This document shows, in pieces, positions 27,791 through 36,470 of a stretch of 64,000 nucleotides of DNA. Position 1 is the stretch's first letter. Each line of letters opens with the position of its first letter. Position numbers and translations under genes: made by a program. The notes beneath the pieces are model-generated. The model was not told the origin of the DNA. It saw nothing but the letters and a program-made list of their open reading frames with translations, and searched no databases. The stretch is from QHXW01 sp035297145 (GTDB lineage: Bacteria > Acidobacteriota > Terriglobia > Bryobacterales > Bryobacteraceae), in contig DATGZN010000112.1 in the NCBI GenBank assembly GCA_035297145.1, positions 124,001 to 188,000 of the forward strand, read 5' to 3'.

Positions 27791-30754
27791 ATGACTGCGT
27801 TCTTGTTTTTCGTAGTGGTTCTGCTGGCGATCTGGATTGCCCGCAGCTCGTCCAGAACGCGAACGCTGGAATCGCTCATCAGTAAGCTCACATCGCGAGT
27901 CTTTCAGCTTGAAGAGGATTCCAAGCAACTCCGTAAGCTGATGGAACGGGAACGCACAGAGGCGCAGGCCGCACCTGCCGCGAAGGAGCCAATCGAGCAG
28001 GAGATACCCCCAGTTGCTCAGGTTCCAGTTCAGCCCCCACCGCTTCCAGTGTCAGGGCAGGAGGTTGCACCGGAGGTGGCAGCGGCCGAATCCGTGGAAC
28101 CGCCGCCACCAGGGCCGCCTCCGCTCCCGGCTTTTTCGCATGCCGAGCAACCCGGATTCTCTATCGGCCGGCTGCTCAATCTGGAAGAGGCTCTGGGCAC
28201 AAACTGGCTCAACAAGATCGGCATCATCATTCTGGTGATTGGTGTGGCGCTGTTTCTCTCGTATGAGATGCGTGAGCTTGGTCCGCCCGGAAAAGTCATG
28301 GTGGGTTACGCCGCCAGCGCGGTGATGCTCGGCGTGGGCGTGCTCTTCGAGCGGCGCCGCCAATGGCAAATTCTGGCACGCGCCGGAATTGGTGGCGGAT
28401 GGTCGCTCCTTTACTTCACCACCTACGCTATGTATCACGTACCCGCGGCGCACATTCTTTCTTCGGAAAGCGCGGATCTGGCTCTGCTGCTGATTGTGGC
28501 CGCGGGCATGATCGCGCACACGCTGCGTTACGAGTCGCAAGTCGTGACCGGGCTGGCGTTCCTGCTGGCATTCACCACGGTGAATATCAGCCGCGGCGAT
28601 GCCTCTAGCCTCGTTGCCAGCGCCATTCTGGGCGCCGGTCTGGCGATGGTTGCGGTGCGCCGGCGCTGGTTCGAGATGGAGATTGCCGGGATGGCGGCGG
28701 CGTATTGCAACCACTATCTCTGGTTGCGGCCGATCATCTTGTCGATGCACGGCCACGTCCACGCCTTCCCCGGTTATAGTGCCAGCTCCGCTCTGCTCTA
28801 CAGCTACTGGCTCATTTTCCGGGCTTCGTATGTGTTCCGGCGCATCGATGACAGGCGCCAGGAGCAAGTTTCGACGATCGCCGCTGTGCTGAATGCGGCA
28901 CTGTTCGTGAGCGTGATGGGCTACCAATCGGTCCATCCCGAGTTGGCCTTTCAGTTCTTTTTGGGAGTGGGGGCAGTCGAGTTCCTGGCAGGCCAGTTGC
29001 CGATTACCCGCCGGCGCCGTACAGCATTCGTGGTTCTCACAACGTTGGGGTCTTGCTTTCTGGTGGCGGCGTTTCCTTATCGATACTCGCAGGCCAGTCT
29101 TTCGGCGAGCTGGCTGGCGGAGGCGGAAGCGCTGTTTCTCGCGGGCGTATTCCTTCGAGAAATTCTATTCCGCCGGTTGGGAATGCTCGCGGGGTTAGCG
29201 GTCTGGATCCAGATGCTCGCCGGTGACGGAGCCACAGTTCTCGGCGAGCGCATGTATCACATCCGTGAGGGAGGCCAGCCGGGATTGGCTCTGCTGTTCG
29301 GTGTAGCGGCAGCGGTGTTCTACGCGAACTCGCATTGGATTCCGCGCCGATGGCCGGATTTGATTCAAACCGATTTGGAGCGCTTGTGCTTCCGACGGCT
29401 CTCCCATATGGCGACGATTCTTGCGGTTGCCGGCGCGTGGATCGCTTGGCCGCATGCTTGGACTGCGGTTGCGTGGGCCGCACTGGGGGTGATGTTGACC
29501 TTGGCCGGCCGGCGCTGGCGTGTGCAGGAACTGTCCATCGACGGGATGGCTTGCATGGCCGCCGCCGTTGTTCGCGTGCTATTCGTCAACCTGGAGGCTA
29601 CCGGCACCTATCCACACGCCACCTGGATGTCTGAGCGCCTGCTCACGATGGCGATCGTCGTGGCTCTGCTGTATCTCGGCTCCCGTTGGGCTGGGCTGAC
29701 CGGAGTGCTCGCCGCCGCGCGAATTGTTCCGGCGTACACGTGGGTGGCTTCTGGTTTAGGCGCCTTGCTCGCGTGGTACGAGCTGCGTCCGGCAAGCGTT
29801 GCTCTATGCTGGTCGCTCGCGGCGCTGGTTCTCCTGGAAACCGGTTTGAAGCGGCAATCGTTGCACCTACGTCTTCAGGCGTATGCCGCGCTCGTGGCCA
29901 GCTTTGTCCGCGTCTTTTTTGTCAATCTCAACGCGGTCGGCCCACTCGGTGAGATCAGCCCGCGCATTTACACTACAGCTCCGCTCGCCCTCGCCTTCTA
30001 CTACGTGTATGGCCGGTTGATCGATCACGATGGCCTGGAGCGGAAATTCAAAGTGGCGGAAGTGAACTGCTTCTTCGGCACCGTAACTTTAGCCGTGCTC
30101 ATGCGATTCGATCTCGATGCCGATCTGGTGGTGGTCGCCTGGGCGGCTCTGGTTCTTCTCCTGGTTGCGATCGCCTGGAAAAGCGGCCGGAGAATATTCC
30201 TTCACCAAGGCCTGTTGCTGGGCGCGGGCGTGCTGTTTCGCGGATTTCTCCACAACCTCTACGAGCGCAGCTATTTTCCCGCGCCTTTCGGCCATGGGCC
30301 GGTGGCGTCAATGGGCACCACCGTGGCGCTGCTGTTTCTCGCGCTGCCCTTTGCCTTCTCGCTCAGACGGCTCAAGGACGCCAGCCCGTCTCGCCACTGG
30401 TTAATGCGTTTTCTGACGTTTATGGATCGCCGGCCGGAGCAGGTCTTCTTCTTTCTTCCTTTCGTGTTGCTCACCGCTCTGCTTGCAGTCGAGATGCGCA
30501 GCGGACTCGTGACACTGGCGTGGGGTGTTGAAGCGCTCGCGGTTTTCTCGTTAGCGCTCTGGGTCAAAGAGCGAAGCTACCGGCTGTCGGGCTTAGCCCT
30601 GCTTCTGCTGTGTGTGGCGAAAATCGTTTTCCGGGATGTGTGGGGTTTGGCGCCGCGCGATCGCTACTTGACGTTCATCGTCCTGGGATCGGCGCTGCTG
30701 GCGGTGTCCTATCTGTACACACGATACCGTGACGTGCTGAGGCAATACCTATGA
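27791..30754 (+). CDS. DUF2339 multi-spanning membrane protein
   Basis: In this 987-residue protein an N-terminal hydrophobic segment and a coiled-coil piece (about 35-60) precede a proline-rich linker (about 70-120). The conserved FSIGRLLNLEEALGTNWLNKIG introduces about twenty or more transmembrane helices. This is the DUF2339 layout; the biochemical role of the family is unknown, though the many helices suggest a transporter or membrane scaffold. Its stop overlaps the ATG of an M48 protease gene by four bases (ATGA at 30751-30754), so the two proteins are probably made together. It starts seven bases after the acyltransferase fusion. Confidence 0.85.
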   Translation: MTAFLFFVVVLLAIWIARSSSRTRTLESLISKLTSRVFQLEEDSKQLRKLMERERTEAQAAPAAKEPIEQEIPPVAQVPVQPPPLPVSGQEVAPEVAAAESVEPPPPGPPPLPAFSHAEQPGFSIGRLLNLEEALGTNWLNKIGIIILVIGVALFLSYEMRELGPPGKVMVGYAASAVMLGVGVLFERRRQWQILARAGIGGGWSLLYFTTYAMYHVPAAHILSSESADLALLLIVAAGMIAHTLRYESQVVTGLAFLLAFTTVNISRGDASSLVASAILGAGLAMVAVRRRWFEMEIAGMAAAYCNHYLWLRPIILSMHGHVHAFPGYSASSALLYSYWLIFRASYVFRRIDDRRQEQVSTIAAVLNAALFVSVMGYQSVHPELAFQFFLGVGAVEFLAGQLPITRRRRTAFVVLTTLGSCFLVAAFPYRYSQASLSASWLAEAEALFLAGVFLREILFRRLGMLAGLAVWIQMLAGDGATVLGERMYHIREGGQPGLALLFGVAAAVFYANSHWIPRRWPDLIQTDLERLCFRRLSHMATILAVAGAWIAWPHAWTAVAWAALGVMLTLAGRRWRVQELSIDGMACMAAAVVRVLFVNLEATGTYPHATWMSERLLTMAIVVALLYLGSRWAGLTGVLAAARIVPAYTWVASGLGALLAWYELRPASVALCWSLAALVLLETGLKRQSLHLRLQAYAALVASFVRVFFVNLNAVGPLGEISPRIYTTAPLALAFYYVYGRLIDHDGLERKFKVAEVNCFFGTVTLAVLMRFDLDADLVVVAWAALVLLLVAIAWKSGRRIFLHQGLLLGAGVLFRGFLHNLYERSYFPAPFGHGPVASMGTTVALLFLALPFAFSLRRLKDASPSRHWLMRFLTFMDRRPEQVFFFLPFVLLTALLAVEMRSGLVTLAWGVEALAVFSLALWVKERSYRLSGLALLLLCVAKIVFRDVWGLAPRDRYLTFIVLGSALLAVSYLYTRYRDVLRQYL

Positions 30755-32949
30755 AACACTGGGCCGCTTTCGCATTCATCGCCGCCGCGCTGGCTGCCGC
30801 GCTCGTCTGGAGTGAAGTGCGTAAAGTGGACGCGCGCGTCGGGCCAGAGCCAATCTTGAGCCTTATTGGTGACAGCGAGCGGGAGCTGACGAGGCTGCCG
30901 GTGGCGTTTGCGCCGCTTCCGGATGCCGAGGAAATCAAGATCGGCAAGGAACTGGAGAAATCGTACAGCACATGGTGGCATCGCGATGGAGAGGACGCTC
31001 AGAACCGCGCGGTTGAACAGTATCTGCAGCAGGTTGGGGCAAAGGTGGCTGCGCACGCGCACCGCAAGCTGCCCTACCGGTTTCATTACGTGCCGAGCAT
31101 GGATTTCATCAACGCCTTTGCTCTGCCGGGCGGTCCGGTGTTCGTCGGTGGCGGCTTGATGGCGCTGATGGATACAGAAGACGAGCTGGCGGCTGTGATC
31201 GGGCACGAGATCGAGCACATCGATCATTACCATTGCGCGGAACGCATTCAGGTGGAGGCGGCGCTGCGCCGGGTACCACTCGGCGGGCTGATCGGGCTGC
31301 CGGTAGAGGTATTTGTAGCCGGCTATAGCAAAACTCAGGAGCTGGAGGCGGATCGTGAAGGCACAAAGCTCGCGGCTGCCGCCATGTATTCGCCGCAAGG
31401 CGCCATCCATATATTTCAGGCATTCGAGCGTGTTTACCCAACCAAGACCGTCCGCAGCGATACTCCGCCGGAAGAACTCTCTAAGGTCGCGCTGGAAACT
31501 CTCGAAGGCTATTTTCGCTCGCACCCGTTGAATGCGGAGCGCATCGATCAGATCCAAAAGATGATTGCGGGCGGCCAGTTGCCGGGCTGGACGCGAACCA
31601 CCCCGTTCCCATTGGCATACATATTCGTAACGGAGCGTGCATGGCGCTCCCTTCAGGCGGCACGGGTGCGGCCCTACCCGTTCCTGACTTGGAAAGAGAA
31701 ACAAAAACGGGAAGCGGAGCGGGTTAAGCAATATGAAGAGGCGCGGAAACTGACATCACAATCGTTGGAGCTGAAAACGGATCAGCCCCGGGCGACCGAG
31801 ATTCTCGCAATATCGCAGTTCGCGTTGGGCGACTATCCGGCCGCAGTCGCCACCTATAGCAAGCTCCTGCCCGACTATCCTACGTTCGCCGATGGCGTCC
31901 GGCTCTACGCCGATGCGCTGGCAGAAGAGGCTCTCGAAACACAGCAGTATGACAAAGCGGCCAAGCTGGCGAAGCAGTCGTTGCAACTGCAACCCAACCA
32001 GCCGGAGACATTGAAGCTTCTGGCAAAGGTGCAGTTTTGGATCTCGGACTTTGCCGGCGCAGCCGAAACCTGCCGCAAGCTCAAGAACATGTATCCGGTG
32101 ATCGCCGACCAACTGCGCGTGTACGCCGACGGGCTCGCCGCCTCGTTTTGGGCACAGCATAAGTATGAAGAGGCAGCGAAGCTAGCGGCTCTATCACTCG
32201 ATCTGAATCCAGGACAAGCAGCGGTTTTGGCGACTTTGGCGAAAGCGCAGTTTGCGCTCGCGAACTTCCAGGCAGCGGCGGCTGCCTACCGGCAGCTCTT
32301 AGAGCTGAATATCTCCGACGCCCATGTGGTTCGTGGGTTTGCCGATTCACTTTCGGCATCTGATCTCAGCGCGCGAACCGCGCGGGATTTTGAGGCGTGG
32401 ACGGGCAGGATTCAGGCGGTGACCCCGGCGCTGGCGACTGATCTGCGCGTCGAAGCGGCCGGCCTCATGGCCATGACGGGAAACGACGCTCCGGCGAAAG
32501 CTCTTATTTCGGAAGCTCAGGAACCTGGCCAGGACAGCATCTCCCCAGAGTCATTGGGGCGGCTGGGATGGTGGTACTATCGCGCCGGCAATTATGAGAT
32601 GTCGCGTGGCTTGCTGCGCCAGGCGCTTGTTGCTCGTCCCGGAAATTCCGCCATACAGGTCGCGGTGGCCTGGAATGAATTGGAACAGCACCAATTCGAC
32701 ATTGCTACGCGGCATTTTACAGCCAGCTTCCGCGACACCTCGTGGAATTCGCCGATCATGGGCCGCGCTCTCGCGCACTGGCAGGCGCGACGGACAGCCG
32801 ATGCCCTGGGAGATTTCGAGTCAGTGACCAGGAACGCGCCGGAGTGGCGAAATCCGCGCTGGGTGAGTGCTCTGTTCCCCGCATCGGTGGCACAGGACGT
32901 GGTTGCGCTGGACGCCGAGTGGCAGAAGCGGCAAACCACGCGGCGATAA
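30751..32949 (+). CDS. M48-family zinc metalloprotease with TPR repeats
   Basis: The 732-residue protein begins with an N-terminal signal or anchor (about 1-22). The peptidase domain (about 50-290) has H152-E-I-E-H156 and the third zinc ligand at Glu197 in ELEADREG. The C-terminal half carries tetratricopeptide repeats with segments such as YDKAAKLAKQSLQLQPNQPETL. The architecture is that of BepA/YfgC-like periplasmic proteases that monitor outer-membrane protein assembly, although this protein is longer. Coupling to the DUF2339 gene by an ATGA overlap suggests shared membrane quality control; that link is inference. Confidence 0.9.
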   Translation: MKHWAAFAFIAAALAAALVWSEVRKVDARVGPEPILSLIGDSERELTRLPVAFAPLPDAEEIKIGKELEKSYSTWWHRDGEDAQNRAVEQYLQQVGAKVAAHAHRKLPYRFHYVPSMDFINAFALPGGPVFVGGGLMALMDTEDELAAVIGHEIEHIDHYHCAERIQVEAALRRVPLGGLIGLPVEVFVAGYSKTQELEADREGTKLAAAAMYSPQGAIHIFQAFERVYPTKTVRSDTPPEELSKVALETLEGYFRSHPLNAERIDQIQKMIAGGQLPGWTRTTPFPLAYIFVTERAWRSLQAARVRPYPFLTWKEKQKREAERVKQYEEARKLTSQSLELKTDQPRATEILAISQFALGDYPAAVATYSKLLPDYPTFADGVRLYADALAEEALETQQYDKAAKLAKQSLQLQPNQPETLKLLAKVQFWISDFAGAAETCRKLKNMYPVIADQLRVYADGLAASFWAQHKYEEAAKLAALSLDLNPGQAAVLATLAKAQFALANFQAAAAAYRQLLELNISDAHVVRGFADSLSASDLSARTARDFEAWTGRIQAVTPALATDLRVEAAGLMAMTGNDAPAKALISEAQEPGQDSISPESLGRLGWWYYRAGNYEMSRGLLRQALVARPGNSAIQVAVAWNELEQHQFDIATRHFTASFRDTSWNSPIMGRALAHWQARRTADALGDFESVTRNAPEWRNPRWVSALFPASVAQDVVALDAEWQKRQTTRR

Positions 32950-33025
32950 TCTCCCCATGGATGCAGCGCAGGGACACGCGCCGTATGCGGGTACCTGCGG
33001 CCGTTAGGCCTACATGTGAGAAAAG

Positions 33026-33051
33026 CCGCGGGTCTCCCGCCAACCCCGCGG
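33026..33051 (+). other. GC-rich stem-loop in the gap before the pirin gene
   Basis: CCGCGGG (33026-33032) pairs with CCCGCGG (33045-33051) around a 12-base loop. It sits between the protease stop and the pirin ATG. No T tract follows, so a terminator is uncertain. Confidence 0.3.
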
Positions 33052-33113
33052 TGGCCCCGCGCTGCGGGAATCCTCTGAAGCCGCTTGGTCCGTGCGCACG
33101 ATAGACTGTCATA

Positions 33114-34028
33114 ATGTCCATTCGACCAGTAAAAAAACTCGTCAAATCAAAGCCGACTCTTGAAGGAGCGGGCGTGCACCTGCGCCGCGCGTTCGGATTC
33201 GGCAACACATCCGACTTCGATCCATTCCTTCTCCTCGACGATTTCCGTAACGACGTTCCCGAGGATTATCTCGCGGGCTTCCCATGGCATCCGCACCGCG
33301 GCATAGAGACGATCACCTATGTTCTCGCCGGCACGGTGGAGCACGGCGATAGCATGGGCAACCACGGCGCCATCGCCTCCGGTGACGTGCAGTGGATGAC
33401 CGCGGGAAGCGGCATTATCCACCAGGAAATGCCGAAGGGCGACCAGGCGGGCCGCATGCATGGGTTCCAGTTGTGGGCGAATCTTCCTGCATCGCTCAAA
33501 ATGACGCCGCCGCGTTACCAGGAGGTGAAGGCCGCCGATATTCCGGAGATCAAGGACAACGACGGCACCCACGTTCGCGTGGTCTGCGGCAGCTTTTGGG
33601 GCAAGAAAGGACCCGTGGACGGCATCGCCGCCGATCCGATGTACCTCGACGTATCGGTTGCGCCCGGCCGCAGAAAGACGCTTCCGGTCGAGACCACGCG
33701 CCACGCGTTCGCGTATGTTTTCGCCGGGGCGGGGAAGTTCTGCAACGCATCCGGTCCGCTTGCCGTACCCACCGAAGCCGTCGGGTGGCTGGACATGGCG
33801 CCGCCAGCAGAGGCGGACAATCGCTCGCTCGTGCTCTTTGATCGCGGCGACGAGCTGGAAGTGCAGGCGGGCGAGGACGGCATCCGATTCCTTCTGGTCT
33901 CCGGCAAGCCACTCCAAGAGCCCGTGGCGTGGTACGGTCCTATCGTGATGAACACCCAGCAGCAGCTCCGCCAGGCATTCCAGGAACTGGAGCAGGGAAC
34001 GTTCTTAAAGAAGGAAGCGAAGGGCTAA
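33114..34028 (+). CDS. pirin-family protein
   Basis: This bicupin of 304 residues carries the metal ligands of pirins: HPHRGIET and HGDS in the N-terminal cupin, with HQEMP following the TAGSGI loop. Bacterial pirins bind iron and several have quercetin 2,3-dioxygenase activity; others bind pyruvate dehydrogenase E1. The precise role here is unknown. Its TAA stop overlaps the stop of the convergent ADOP permease gene by two bases, leaving no room for a separate terminator. Confidence 0.9.
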   Translation: MSIRPVKKLVKSKPTLEGAGVHLRRAFGFGNTSDFDPFLLLDDFRNDVPEDYLAGFPWHPHRGIETITYVLAGTVEHGDSMGNHGAIASGDVQWMTAGSGIIHQEMPKGDQAGRMHGFQLWANLPASLKMTPPRYQEVKAADIPEIKDNDGTHVRVVCGSFWGKKGPVDGIAADPMYLDVSVAPGRRKTLPVETTRHAFAYVFAGAGKFCNASGPLAVPTEAVGWLDMAPPAEADNRSLVLFDRGDELEVQAGEDGIRFLLVSGKPLQEPVAWYGPIVMNTQQQLRQAFQELEQGTFLKKEAKG

Positions 34029-36460
34029 GGCATTCTTAAAGCCGCCATGGGATCGATCCGCGTGGCGCGCCGCGCCGGAATGTAGCTCGCCGCAAGCGCG
34101 ATTACGAGGAATATCACGGCCATACCCGCGAAGGTCGCGGGATCAGTGGCGCTGATCTGGAACAGCAGCGTGCTGATCACTCTCGTCAGTGCAAAGGCTC
34201 CGCCGAGCCCGAGAGTGATCCCGGCTATCGCCAGTACAAAGCCTTGCCCCATGACGAGCCGCAGGATGTCGCCCTGTTGCGCACCCAAAGCCCGCCGAAT
34301 GCCGACTTCCTGAGTGCGCTGCGCCACGGAGTAGGCGATGACTCCGTAAATTCCGATGAGCGCGAGCAGCAATGCCATAGCGGCGAACGAGCCCAACAGA
34401 GTGACTAGCAGACGCCGTTGGCCGATCTCTTCGTCCACCATCGTGTCCATCGTTTGCACAGCGGCAATCGGCTGATCGCGGTCCATCGCCAGTACCTGCT
34501 CGCGGATGGCCCGTGTGAATGACAGCGGGTCGCCAGAGGTGCGAACCGCCAGCATCGAAGACGCATAGGCATTCTGCGCGAACGGGACGTAAACACTGTC
34601 AGGCCAAGAGGCAGTTTCGAGGGCTTGATGTACATCGGCGATGATTCCAACGATCTCCGCGGGCTTGGGGTTCACGCCGCCGATCAGAAGCCGCTGGCCA
34701 ATTGGATTCAGACTGGTGGGATACCCCGGCCAAAAATGGCGAGCCAGGCTCTCATTAATGATGACCGCACGCTGGGCGCTCTCCGTGTCATGTTCGCTGA
34801 AGCTCCGGCCGCGCCTTAACGGGATCTCGAGCGTGTGGAAGAACTCAGGCGTGATGGGGAAGATTTTCGCAATAGGCCGTTCGTTCAATTTCAGCGTTGG
34901 TTTCGCGGCGTCCTGCACAGGTGTGCCCGGGTAGCCCATCATCGGAAGAGTGAGGGCAGCTGTGGCGCTGCGCACGCCCGGCAAGGCTTCGATGCGCCGC
35001 ACCAGTTCCTGAAAGAACGCAGCTTTCTTCTGGTCGGTGTCATAACGCGCCGGTGGAAGTGAAACGCGCATCGTGAGCAGATTCGCCGGATTGAATCCGA
35101 CATCCACACCACGCAGCCGGCCGATGCTTTCTACCAGCAGCGTGACGCCAATCAGCAACACGATGGATAGCGCAACCTGAACGATGGACAAAAGGCTGCG
35201 AGTATTCCACACCCCCAGCACCCGTCCGGCCCCGCCCCGGTGAGCGGTTTCGCCACTGGCTCGCAACACACGCATAAGATCGGGCCGTGAAGCGCCGAAC
35301 GACGGCGCTAATCCAAATAGCACTCCAGTTGCGATCGAGACCACCCCGGCGAACGCGAGCACGGTCCAATCCAAGTGAATGTCCGCCGCTCGCGGCAGAT
35401 CAAAGGCCGTGATCGTGGGGATCGCGCGCAGGCTCCACGAAGCCAGCAAGATGCCGATGACTCCCCCGGCGGAAGACAACAGAGTGCTTTCCGCGAGCAG
35501 TTGCCCGATGAGCCGAATGCGCGGCGCACCGAGCGCCGCCCGAACCGCAAATTCCCGCGAGCGGGAGGTCGCCCGCGCCAGCAGCAAATTAGCAATATTG
35601 GCGCAAGCGATCAGGAGCACGAACCCGACGGCGCCAAACAGCATCCACAGGATGGAGCGCACGTTCGCCACCAGTTCATCTTTCATGGGCGTGATTGGGT
35701 TGGGTATCTTTCGCTTGGCATCGAGCATCGCTGGATGAGCCGCCACATATTGCGCGTAAATGACTTTCATCTCCGCATTTGCTGCCGTGAAGCTTACGTC
35801 GGACTTCAAGCGTCCGAAGATGTGCAAGAACGGGCTGAGTGCTCGTGACTTGGGAGGGATTTGCGGCCATTCCGATGGCGCTGTCATCCAGACGTCCAAA
35901 TCAGGAAAAGGAAACTGGAAGTGCGGCGGGAGAACTCCGATGATGGGGCATGGCATGGCCGAAAGCATTGCCGCCTTTCCCACAATTTGCGGATCGCCCG
36001 TGAAGTGTCGCTGCCATAGGTCGTAACTGATCAAGGCAACGGGTGCGGCACCGGCCGCATCCTCCTCTGCGCGAAAGGTGCGCCCGAGCACGGGATTGAC
36101 ATCGAGAATTCGCAGGAAACTGGCCGATACGTGAACCCCCTTGAGCACTTCTGGCTCAGCGCCGCCGGAAAGCGTGACGTTTTCCTGACTGGTGTGAGCA
36201 CCGAGATCCGTGAATGCATGGGCGGCGGCCCGCATCTCCGCGAATCGCGCCGGGGCGCCGTCCGCGATATTTACCAGCCGATCGGCATCTGGATAATCGA
36301 GCGGCTTCAACAGCACCGCGCGAATGACGCTGAACATTGCCGTGTTCCCGCCAATCGCCAGCGCCAGCGTCAGAACAGCCGTCGCGGCGAACGCCGGCTT
36401 CTTGCGTAGTGTGCGCAGGGCATACCGCGCATCCTGCCAGATGGTCTCGAAACGCCTCAC
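34025..36460 (-). CDS. ADOP-type ABC transporter permease (FtsX/MacB repeats)
   Basis: The 811-residue permease has two FtsX-type halves. Each contains a periplasmic MacB-like core, with hydrophobic segments near residue 25 and three more at about 270-380 and 690-800. The start is MRRFETIWQDARYALRTLRKKP, the hallmark of acidobacterial duplicated orphan permeases. It should work with a separate ATPase, which is not present here. The gene begins with GTG behind a GAGGGAGA site, 10 bases after the kinase gene, so it is almost certainly co-transcribed with it. The substrate is unknown; an antimicrobial, toxin or lipoprotein role is possible. Confidence 0.9.
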   Translation of the reverse strand: MRRFETIWQDARYALRTLRKKPAFAATAVLTLALAIGGNTAMFSVIRAVLLKPLDYPDADRLVNIADGAPARFAEMRAAAHAFTDLGAHTSQENVTLSGGAEPEVLKGVHVSASFLRILDVNPVLGRTFRAEEDAAGAAPVALISYDLWQRHFTGDPQIVGKAAMLSAMPCPIIGVLPPHFQFPFPDLDVWMTAPSEWPQIPPKSRALSPFLHIFGRLKSDVSFTAANAEMKVIYAQYVAAHPAMLDAKRKIPNPITPMKDELVANVRSILWMLFGAVGFVLLIACANIANLLLARATSRSREFAVRAALGAPRIRLIGQLLAESTLLSSAGGVIGILLASWSLRAIPTITAFDLPRAADIHLDWTVLAFAGVVSIATGVLFGLAPSFGASRPDLMRVLRASGETAHRGGAGRVLGVWNTRSLLSIVQVALSIVLLIGVTLLVESIGRLRGVDVGFNPANLLTMRVSLPPARYDTDQKKAAFFQELVRRIEALPGVRSATAALTLPMMGYPGTPVQDAAKPTLKLNERPIAKIFPITPEFFHTLEIPLRRGRSFSEHDTESAQRAVIINESLARHFWPGYPTSLNPIGQRLLIGGVNPKPAEIVGIIADVHQALETASWPDSVYVPFAQNAYASSMLAVRTSGDPLSFTRAIREQVLAMDRDQPIAAVQTMDTMVDEEIGQRRLLVTLLGSFAAMALLLALIGIYGVIAYSVAQRTQEVGIRRALGAQQGDILRLVMGQGFVLAIAGITLGLGGAFALTRVISTLLFQISATDPATFAGMAVIFLVIALAASYIPARRATRIDPMAALRMP

Positions 36461-36470
36461 GTGGTCTCCC

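Noticed and set aside
28052..28936. 294-codon open frame on the minus strand
   Set aside because: Opposite the DUF2339 coding sequence, composed mainly of His, Arg and Gln codons as expected for a shadow frame.
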